Source: Gari tellinella
Lineage: Eukaryota > Mollusca > Bivalvia > Cardiida > Psammobiidae
Direction of reading: 5' to 3'
Assembly (NCBI GenBank): GCA_922989275.2
Contig: OV277862.1
Coordinates: 20,999,543-21,063,542 of the forward strand
Length of the DNA: 64,000 nt
Both the position numbers and the translations under genes were made by a program. Positions 32,500 through 41,334 of this stretch are shown in pieces (within the stretch, counting starts at the first letter, position 1; each line of letters opens with the position of its first letter). The notes beneath the pieces are model-generated. The model worked only from the letters and a program-made list of their open reading frames with translations, searched no databases and was not told the DNA's origin.

Positions 32500-33576
32500 C
32501 CCGGCTGTACTTTTTCCTAGGTTTTATGAAAAAAAAACCATGGAAAAAACCACGGAGTATTCGGACGGTCATATTACAAAAACCTTGGAAAAAAGACGAG
32601 AAAACCTTAGAAAATACAAGACCTTGGTTTTTACATGGTTTGACAAAATACCTCGGAAAAGTTTACGAGGAATCCTTGTAAAATATTTAATTTCCATGGT
32701 TTTCTCCTAAAAACCACGGAAACAAAAAATCCTCGGAAAAGTTTACGAGGAATCCTTGTAAAATATTTACTCTGTTATTTCCGTGGTTTTTAGGAAAAAA
32801 CCACGGAAATATTAGAACCATTTTACGTGGTTTCGACAAAATACCATGGAAAAGTATATATATATACGAGGAATAGTTAACTACTAGTGGGTGGGGTACC
32901 ACATGCTTTTGTTTGTATCATGTAAATATCCAAAATATATTATGATCATGATAAAATTGTATTTATGTAAGTTATGTAACTTACCATGAATCTTTTGTCA
33001 GGAGTCTGAACTGGTTTGGAGTCTTTAATTTTTGCCACATTCACATTTTAAAGTATAGATAAACAGACAACTTAAATCTCTGACCTCTGATTGTTGTGAG
33101 CTGGTGTCCTGGGTGTGTATAATATTCACTGTTTTGTGAAACTTACAATTGTAGCAAATATTACTTATATTTATAATTCACTAAGTTGTACTTCCAAGGT
33201 TTTTCCGTGCTGGAAAATGTCTAAGTACAATTTTTACGAGGTGCAAATTGTTTAAGTTATTATTTTACAAGGATTTTCCGTGCTAAAAAATGGTTAAGTT
33301 CTTATTTCCGAGAATGTTCCGTGTTTATTTTTGCCCAAGTCCAATTTTTCCGAGCTTTTGCCAAGGTTTTAAGAGTTTCCAAGGTTTTTTCTTGATATTT
33401 ACGTGGTTTTTTTGTTCATAAGCATGCATAAACCATGGAAATTTTGGTGACTAAACAAAAACCTTGGAAATTGTTATGAATAACCATGGAACTTTTAGAA
33501 TTCCATGTAAATTCCACGTAAATTATTCATATTCCATGGAAATTTTACACTGAACCTTGGAAAAAGTACAGCCGGG
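32500..33576 (-). mobile_element. Family K element, copy 2, inverted
   Basis: Nearly identical to copy 1 but in the opposite orientation, with about 40 bp extra near 32690-32780. Same CCCGGCTGTAC ends. Flanks (AAT, AAG) show no convincing duplication. Confidence 0.85.
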
Positions 33577-33614
33577 AAGTGGTAATAAAAACTACAAAGT
33601 TAAATCTCACTTAA

Positions 33615-33921
33615 AGACATTTCCTGACCTACTTTCGGTGACAATCCCTAGCCTGGCAATTTCAATGCAAAACTTATGATTTTAATGCTTACCTGTATTA
33701 CTGTAAATTATTGAGGCATTTTGTGTGAGGCCCGCGGCATATGTTTGATAGTTTGATTAGCAAAGCCCATGGAAAAAACCTTGAGTGTGATTATGTAAGG
33801 GCCTCTCTAGACAATGTGAGATTAGTGACATTGGCTAAGCACACTTTACTCCTGCTTTACCTGTATTTTCACGCCTAGTGAGAACAATGGGGGAGTCCAT
33901 CAATGGACTGAGGAAATGTCT
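33615..33921. mobile_element. Family U TTAA element, copy 1
   Basis: Ends AGACATTTCCTGACC and GGACTGAGGAAATGTCT, flanked by TTAA (33611-33614, 33922-33925). Purine-starting ends with TTAA may fit Kolobok better than piggyBac; inference only. Confidence 0.8.
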
Positions 33922-33925
33922 TTAA

Positions 33926-34575
33926 AAAGAAATATTCTGGTCATCACTCACATACAATAACTAAGATATATATATAGACTTTGCTAGATACTTTTCTACC
34001 ACCCCTCGTATCCTGTACCCAAATTCTATTTTATTTCACAACTATGCAGTATCCACTCATTTTCTATGATTTATGATCTAAACTATAACCTAGATAAATA
34101 ATTTAGTCACCATGAAAACTTGTAAATAGTGTTCACTTTCTTGCAGAGTTTAAACCATAATAATGGCAGTTCCCCATACAGTTGAGTTAGGAAGTTTTCT
34201 GATCAGGATCAAGACTGTCTCTCATTCGTTTCACTATCTGAAGCTACATCTCTAAGGTAAGTCAGCAATAGGTAAATGGTAAACTTTTCAATACTAAAGG
34301 AGTCCATTGAAAGCTGAGCCTGATATGGGTGAAAGGTCATAGTTTCTTATTACAAATATAGGCAACAATGACATCTCGTTGCCATGCCCCATCTAGAGTA
34401 CAGTAACCTTAGGTGTTTAACCCACTAGCCCATAAATAATGTACAAACACTGTCATAATTTTGGTGAATATCATTTTTTTATGTAAAGCTATTATAACAA
34501 GTCCTCCATTAATTCTTAAGGGTTCACATACATTCAGTTTAAAGAATTAATCAAACTTGGTGAATGAATAATCAT
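33926..34575. other. Unrecognised intergenic DNA
   Basis: No supported gene, RNA or repeat family. Confidence 0.5.
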
Positions 34576-34579
34576 GTAT

Positions 34580-34827
34580 ATCTTTAACATATTACCCCAT
34601 GTGACCACCTAAAGCAGGTTGAAAGTAAAGCAGAATGCACATTAAGGTGATCTCTGCTTTACTTTCATACTGCTTTAAGCTACCACCAGTCTTGTAAGTT
34701 ACTGTTTTTATTTATTATAAGGAAATAATTCTTATGGTGCATATTCATGACTATATACTTTTTTCTTCAGAGAAGGAATAAATAATTATTTAGGGTGTAA
34801 ACATGTGTATTTAAGGAGGAATGGGTT
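34580..34827 (+). mobile_element. Family A MITE, short arm truncated
   Basis: CATATTACCCCATGTGACC joins the end directly to the hairpin. Right end AAGGAGGAATGGG then TTAG. Confidence 0.72.
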
Positions 34828-34977
34828 AGATACTTAAGTGACTGCTGAACCCATTACCCCATAAATACACCTTTTTACGCCTCTAATATATCAGTCCAAA
34901 GATGTAGTGCAAATTTATACAGTGTTAAATATATATTATAAGAAATATTTTCAGTATTTTAGCAGATGGTAGCTTAA

Positions 34978-35514
34978 AGGGACTCGCAACCGGATGGTGT
35001 AGTTGTCAAAATAAAATAAAATACTCAAATAAAAGCAAATTTGTGGCATTATTTGGCTTCTGACATTAAAAAAATATGATCAGTCCAAAAAAAGTCTCAA
35101 GAATCGTCACCGAATCTTAGATTTTTAGATATTTTCCATCGTTTTTCTATACCGACTAGTAGCGGTATAGTTGTTGTTGTTGCTTCTCTACAAGGGCTCA
35201 GACATAAACACGAGCCGAATTACGAAGTTGTTTGCGCTTTCGATCGCTACACATTGAAATACGTTAAATCGATCCGAGATAAACGGATAGTTCCGTGGTC
35301 CATTGGTCTAAGCGGTTTCCCCTATTTTGCCTTCTGTCCGCCAATGCCGGGCCCCGGGTTGGAATCCCACCAGAGACCAATATTTTTTTTTATTGAAATA
35401 CATTTTTTTTAAACAGAATTTCTTATCCTAAACTAATTCTTTACCATTTATATAAGCGTTTGACACATATTTACAAATTACTATTTTTAATGCACCATCT
35501 GGTTGCGAGTCGCT
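34978..35514 (+). mobile_element. Family T: TTAA element carrying a tRNA-like unit, copy 1
   Basis: Ends AGGGACTCGCAACCGGATGG and ATCTGGTTGCGAGTCGCT, flanked by TTAA (34974-34977, 35515-35518). Removing it with one TTAA restores the family A stem. The middle holds the tRNA-like unit at 35291-35380. No protein frame. Confidence 0.9.
35291..35380 (+). ncRNA. tRNA-like Pol III promoter unit in T copy 1
   Basis: A-box-like TTGGTCTAAGCGG, then after 45-50 bp GGGTTGGAATCCC, a B box with one change from the usual GGTTCGAATCC, then CAGAGACC and a run of T. No canonical acceptor pairing by eye. Confidence 0.62.
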
Positions 35515-35685
35515 TTAAAGCAGGTTGAAAGTAAAGCAGAATTCGCCTGAAGGTGTATTCTGCTTTACTTTCAACCTGCTTTAAGTGGTCAAATATTTTC
35601 AATATGTGACCACTGAAAGCAGGTTTTACATTATGTATTACTTAAAGCAAGTGTATGTATCACAAGCTATGAAGTACAGGATTAA

Positions 35686-35925
35686 CCCGTCACCCCATAT
35701 TCTGTTTCTAGTTTTGAAAATAGCTAGGTTACCACTTAAAGCAGGTTGAAAGTAAAGTAGAATGTGCCTTAAGGAGTATTCTGCTTTACTTTCAGCCTGC
35801 TTTAAGCTACAATCTTCTTGAATATAGAAACTAATTTCTTATAGTACATGTTCATGACTGTTTATATTATAAATTGGAACTGTTTTCTTCAGTGGAAGAA
35901 AAAAGTAAATGCAAAAGCTGACAAT
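35686..35925 (+). mobile_element. Family A MITE
   Basis: TTAA 35682-35685, end CCCGTCACCCCATATTC. The hairpin is intact; the right terminus beyond AGTAAATGCAAAAG is lost. Confidence 0.75.
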
Positions 35926-36049
35926 TATCATCTAAATGATGGGACGTACATTGAAAATTTAAGCAAGCAGGGAATTTCAATACCAGATGGCTCCTGATTT
36001 CCAAGGCAAGCTAATATTCATGCTGTTTACTATAAGCTTTAACATTTAA

Positions 36050-36252
36050 CTCTTTGCATGCTGGGTAATATTTTCAGCTGCAACAATTGTTGCATTCTAA
36101 AAAAAGATTTTTTTAAATTTCTTTGAAAACAGGATCAGAGCGTCAAACAGTTTGGATCCTGTATGATGAGACACAACATTACTCGGCGTCTAATTTGGAT
36201 CAAACTGTGTGCAAAGGTAAATATCACCATTTAATCGTTAGCACGCTAAAAG
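36050..36252. mobile_element. Family B MITE, CTCTTTGCATGC type
   Basis: TTAA 36046-36049 and 36253-36256. Core GCGTCAAACAGTTTGGATCC, CGGCGTCTAATTTGGATC, AAACTGTGTGC. Ends TTAGCACGCTAAAAG. Confidence 0.85.
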
Positions 36253-36359
36253 TTAAAAGCAAGAGAACAGAATCTAAATACCAGTTGGTGAAAATTCTCA
36301 TAACATTCTTTAAATGCTGAATTATTAATAGGCTGCAATACTATTGTTCCCCTTAACCC

Positions 36360-36470
36360 TTGAATTCCCCAATACCTGTTGTCAGTATTGAAGACAGATT
36401 GTTGCTTAAAGCAGGCTGTAAGTAAGGCAGAATGCTCCTTGATCCATCACCCCATAGCTATATACATTGT
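36360..36470 (+). mobile_element. Family A left half
   Basis: CCCCAATACCTGTTG to GGCAGAATGCTCCTTG, then an abrupt ATCCATCACCCCATAG which is another copy's end. Confidence 0.6.
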
Positions 36471-36474
36471 GTCT

Positions 36475-36749
36475 CAAGAATAATCAAAATCCATTGAAAA
36501 CTGCAGTTGCTTAAGAGTGTAAACACTATTAGATATGGCATTTTCCACACTCTTGACTTTGATCCAATATTTCAACAATTTTGCTTTCAATCTCATCTCA
36601 AACATTATAGTCATATACAATCTAAGCATCGAGTTCGAGAAAAACTGCATGGTATTAACACTGTCAGATTTGGCATTTTCAACACATCAAGGGCAGATAA
36701 TTCATGACCTAATGGTTTGATTTCAGCCACAATCTATCTCATCTGAGAA
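36475..36749 (+). repeat. Pearl-like core units, left of the large transposon
   Basis: Units with GAGTGTAAACACTATTAG, GGCATTTTC and AATCTATCTCATCTGAGAAC. The array is cut at CTTAT by the element beginning at 36755 and resumes at 44213. Confidence 0.75.
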
Positions 36750-38311
36750 CTTATCACCGTATAGCAACGACTCCGGAAATAGGTACCAGACGAAGCGAGG
36801 AAATCAATGTAAATAAACATAGCACGTAGGAAAAATCGCTGCTCATTTGAATTTCAAAACAGTTTGACATCACAGGAAAAGCATGTATGGATCCACGAAC
36901 ATATTTTTATTTCACTCATAGTTTAAAGTGATGCATATATCACAAGATCGTCGCAATTCAACTGTAAAATGCCTCCCTGGTACCGAGGAAAAGTCAACAT
37001 TACTTCATTTTAGGATCTCATTCACGGAGAAAACGTATAACTACGTTTACGGGGTTGCTGCCGGATACAAATATATGATCATTCCATTTCATGTACCAAA
37101 TATTGTAATTTTACGTACACTGTATGAGAATTTATTCGAAATTAAAAATGTAGGAGTGTGTACGGCGAATAGGTGTCATTGTGTACGGCGTATAGCCGAT
37201 ATGGTAAAATCTAATGGACGGCGAATAGCTTCATCATACATAGTTAATAACACCTTAAAAAGAAGAGTTTTTACAACAAAATCTAATGAACAAGAGTATG
37301 CTATGTAAACTTGATATGTTTTCTAAATATTTAAGAGAAATACTTAAGTCTGAACTGCAAGATATACATTTATCATACACATTAAAAATATCCTCGGTAC
37401 CAGGAGGCGGTCCATCTTTGTTGAACCCCCGGGGTCATTATTCAGCTAAATTTTTCATTGTTTTATTATTTCAGGCAGATATATGTTTATTTAACTGGTG
37501 TTGGGAAGGCTTCACTAATTCTGCGAGATCATCACAATTTGTTGTTTACGAACTAAGTACGATAAGTTTTAACTTCAAGTTTTAAGATCACCCCGGATAT
37601 GTGTCGCAAACAAGGCCGGATGATTACATCTAACAATAACCACTGGGGGCCAATGAGGTATCACGAGGTTTGTTTCGCACAGAAGTCCTGTATATGTTCC
37701 GCACCGATAAAGTGTACATTTTGTGTACCCAAAACGAAAGTAAAACACGAATTTCCTTGAGTGTCTCTCAATTTCCCCTATACTTAGCCGGAACATATTA
37801 TCAAATAGATCCAATGGTAGGTAAAATGGTTTCTCAAGCAATCTACGTACAAATTTCATATTATTCATTGTATTACTTGCAAAATAACATAGTCATTTAT
37901 CCTTTGATGTAAAATGTTTCAAATGTATGGTATTTGGTAAACAATGATATTAAACATGATATGAACATAACCTTTTAGATTGATTGTATCAATGGAATAT
38001 TATTTGGGTTATAAAGAATCTGTAGTAATGCAATAAATGGATTTTAAATCGAGTTTAACAAATTAACCGTGTATAGGTGCCGCACAGAGTATGTATATGT
38101 TACTAAACAAAGTCCATTTTATATGTATATGTTACCAACTGAAGTCATCATTGAATTTATATAGGATGCAAACCGCCACGTATCATGCACTTACTGTTGC
38201 CTACCGTTTATCTTGAAAATAAATAATCTCCACCAAATCTGTTGATAGTGAAAGTCCAGTGAGAATTTTTTTAAAGGTTAACACACAAAAAACCCAGTCC
38301 ATTTCATGTAA

Positions 38312-38518
38312 GTTTCTGAAGCAGTTAAAAGTGCAGGACTAGGAAATGAATTCGATCAATCAACTGTTGCGGAAGCAGATGAAGCTGACAGAGTGGTTGA
38401 TTTGTCCGAGCAACTGGAATACACTATAATTGTTATGTACGAAACAAATTCAAAGCGACATAACTTCTTTAAAAATGTTGAATCCCGAATTGAAAACCTC
38501 ATGAACACCTTCGCCTAA
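38312..38518 (+). CDS. Exon-like open frame, function unknown
   Basis: Open from a stop at 38309 to TAA at 38516-38518, 68 sense codons with no useful ATG start, so it could only be a terminal exon. The translation has ordinary composition: an acidic start (EADEADRVVDLSEQLEY), then TIIVMYETNSKRHNFFKNVE and SRIENLMNTFA. A possible acceptor CAG lies at 38295-38297 and another AG at 38311-38312. No domain recognised. It might be a captured host exon, a remnant of the element's own gene, or chance. Confidence 0.35.
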   Translation, partial: VSEAVKSAGLGNEFDQSTVAEADEADRVVDLSEQLEYTIIVMYETNSKRHNFFKNVESRIENLMNTFA

Positions 38519-38699
38519 GTAATTAATTAATCTGCGAACGTTTGCAGCATGTTCTTTATAATTTTGTAAAACAGAAACAGCCAATATTCCAAACTACACG
38601 AACACCTTCATATATAAGCATTTACTCTTGGAAAGTGTTAAGAAAAGTGTATGAGAAGCTGCACAGGTTTTTTCCTATATATATTGTATTTATGAAACA

Positions 38700-39142
38700 A
38701 TGATCTAATAATGACCTATATACCAGCAGATGGTAGCTTAAAGACATCTCCTGACGACCTTTTGGTCATAACGCCTTGCCAGATTGTCTACAGTCAATTT
38801 CCTTGCAAAAAGCATGGGTCTTGTGCATATTGAACCAATGAATCGTCTTATGTGAGACTCTACCTGTATATTTGATAGTTTGGTTAGAAATAATCATTGA
38901 AAATCACTAGAGCATGAGTATAATCTGACCCTCACCAGATAAACTGAGATTGTGATGCACGTGATTTGACAGTTACATTGACACATCCAGAACAATGGGG
39001 GAGGGGGGACTCTCTCTATGGACTGAGGAAAAGTCTTTAAAGCAAACAGAGTAAAAGTACCTCATTCTGCTTTACTTTCAATTTGCTTTAATAAGTGACT
39101 ATCCGTCTTCAAAACTAGAAGCAGGCTATAGGGTATTGGGTG
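38700..39142 (-). mobile_element. Family A fragments around a U element
   Basis: The left piece ends CCAGCAGATGGTAGC. The right piece restarts AGCAAACAGAGTAAAAG and ends AAGCAGGCTATAGGGTATTG. Both outer ends are lost or worn. Confidence 0.65.
38742..39036. mobile_element. Family U TTAA element, copy 2
   Basis: Ends AGACATCTCCTGACGACC and TGGACTGAGGAAAAGTCT, flanked by TTAA (38738-38741, 39037-39040). Inserted at the same AGC-TTAA-AGC position of family A as T copy 1. Confidence 0.85.
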
Positions 39143-39197
39143 AATGTCTTTTATATTACACGTTTTATCAAAAAGCGTAGAGAAAATAAATGGATAG

Positions 39198-39720
39198 TAC
39201 CAAGTGTGACCATACCACATGGTCTGTGACGTATTATGTGGATACCACTGGCAGTCAAATTGTCAACAAAAAGGCCTCCATTCGGAACTTCAATCAAATG
39301 TAAGAAATTTGTTTTAGCCGATTTCAACGAAACATAGCCTATGATACTGGGAACTGGATTCTTTACAGTGGTATCAATGTATTTGTCACCAAGGTAATAC
39401 ATTTTGCCTGAAAATGGGACAAATTAGTTGGCAATATCTAGTATTAAATTGTCGTGGTATCATTGTGTGTGCTAACATTTCTGGATATTTGCCTCGTTTT
39501 CAGACAAAAAGTATCCATCTAGTGACAAATACATTGACATACATTGACATCATTCTAAAATAAATTATCAATACCCTTAGCATAGGCTATGTTTCCTTGA
39601 AATCGACTCATAAAAAAAACCCATTTGGTTAAAATTCCGAATCGAGGCTTTTCGGTGATAATTTAGCTGTCAGTTGTACCAAAATTAGCGTCACAAACCA
39701 CTTGGTATGGTCACACTGGT
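39198..39720. repeat. Imperfect 520-bp palindrome
   Basis: Four matching pairs in mirror order: ACCAAGTGTGACCATACCAC / GTGGTATGG-type partner at 39703; GATTTCAACGAAACATAGCC / GGCTATGTTTCCTTGAAATC; TATCAATGTATTTGTCACC / GTGACAAATACATTGACA; an A+T-rich loop between. Could be an old fold-back element. Confidence 0.7.
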
Positions 39721-39744
39721 ACCGCTTGACTGGACGGCCTCGTC

Positions 39745-40582
39745 GCTAAAAGTGCGCCCACACTTGCTCTACGTCGGGCGTACGGCGCTCGCAGAAAGGT
39801 TAAATCGGGCAGCGTGCATTATATAATGTTGTGAAGATTTGTAGCCTAATCCCATGCATGTATATATTATGCAATAAATATGTTTAAACTAAACGTGAAA
39901 TCGGAAGATTCTTGCGCTGGCCGAAGAAATCCTACGGCGGCAGTGTGGCGGCCGCACGGCAAATCCCAGTCTTACAGGCCATAGAGGTCGCCGCAGTATT
40001 AGAACACGGAGTTATAAAAAAAGTTCATTTCTACGATGGCCGTAGAAACGACACGCCGTAGAACAGTTCTGCGGCTGCCGTACGGCCACCGTGCGGCCAC
40101 TGGGACTCAATGGTTAATTTTACTATTGGGCATTTGCACTTTTGTTCATATGTGTCTATTGATCTAAACGTTGAAATGGATGTTCTTATGAGACATAATG
40201 CTGTCCATATATGGCCTTTGAGTTCTTGGTGTAGTTGGACTGATATGAGTTATGTGCACATGTAGCAAGCCAATGTGTGTAGCAGGAGCAGCATTAAGAC
40301 TGCACATCAACAGCCGCCGTACGGCCATCGTGCGGTCGACGTGTGTTTTATTAGAAATCGCGACCGCCGCTGAGGCGCCATAAGGCTGCCGAACGGAGAC
40401 CGCACTGCCGCAAGTTTTTTACCCCCCAAAACATCAAATCTCGCCTTGCGGCGGACGCAGCAAATGTGAGCACAACATACGGCGGTCTAAGGAAATCTAC
40501 GGCAGCCGGGAAATTGCTAATCGCCATAAAAATAATAATCCGTGCGACTGCCGTACGGCCGCCGCAGCAAATGTGAGCTATG
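39745..40582. mobile_element. GC-rich inverted segment, probable MITE
   Basis: The left GCGCCCACACTTGCT and right AGCAAATGTGAGC are inverted. Inside, GCCGTACGGCC-type words recur: CTGCCGTACGGCCACC, CCGCCGTACGGCCATC, CTGCCGTACGGCCGCC. G+C is far above the surroundings. The target duplication is not clear. Confidence 0.55.
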
Positions 40583-41334
40583 CATAAACGAAACATTTTT
40601 CCAATCCATTTTTTGTCACTGCAACAGAAATCAATTAATTGACTTCAGTAGGTAACACATACACCTTCTGTTGGTAACGTATACACGTAAATGCGACTTC
40701 AGGAGGGCACATACACACTCATAAACCCTTCAGGGTACTGTGAGTGATTCAAAGTTGTATACATTATTGTGAAAAATAAGTTGAAAAATTATGGAAAATG
40801 AAGCTATTAATAAACATGCATCATGTCTGAGATGGGGTTCCCGAATATTTGTAAATATAGTGGATCATTCCAATGTTTTTTTTCGATAATCGCCCGGTAA
40901 TATTCATTTAAAAGTGACAAATTGACGTATGTGCTTGATATACATACTTATTTTCCATAAATATAAATGCAAGAAATGGTATGTAAACAGTTTATTCACG
41001 AACCTATACTGTAATCTGCAAAGAAATAATTCAATTGATATGTGTGTCTATGGACACAAGTGGTTAATGCGAATGTCAGCGTATAAAAAATAGTACACAA
41101 ATGGGTGTGTTTACATGGATTGTAGGTGCGAAACATATACAGGACTTCTGTGCGAAACAGGCCTTCGTGATACCTCGTTGGCCCCCAGTGATAACAATCA
41201 GAAATTATATGCCTCAAAAGCAGATATCCAATACAATAACCATGTGATCAAAGCAGACAAAGAGATATCTAATCCTCATCACGCTGATTTGCACCTAAGG
41301 TCGTCCGCATAGTTTGACAGTGTAGCCTGTCCTT

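Larger units (their letters stand above)
34851..35680 (-). mobile_element. Family A MITE interrupted by a T element
   Basis: Arm CCCATTACCCCATAAATACA to GATGGTAGC. Stem and right half resume after the insertion at AGCAGGTTGAAAG. Its AGC-TTAA-AGC site is the target. Confidence 0.8.
37641..41190. mobile_element. Inner CAC-ended DNA transposon, 3.55 kb
   Basis: Ends CACTGGGGGCCAATGAGGTA and the complement of CACTGGGGGCCAACGAGGTA. The match runs about 67 bp and includes GTTTCGCACAGAAGTCCTGT. The 5-bp duplication ATAAC is at 37636-37640 and 41191-41195. Weaker inverted similarity continues to about 38160 and 40640 (ATGTTACCAACTGAAGTC). The interior holds an exon-like frame, worn family A pieces with a U element, a large palindrome and a GC-rich tract. 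Confidence 0.86.

Noticed and set aside
36928..37308. 126-codon plus-strand frame, the longest in the window
   Set aside because: It lies in the left arm of the large transposon. The right arm does not keep the frame and no domain is visible. Probably chance.
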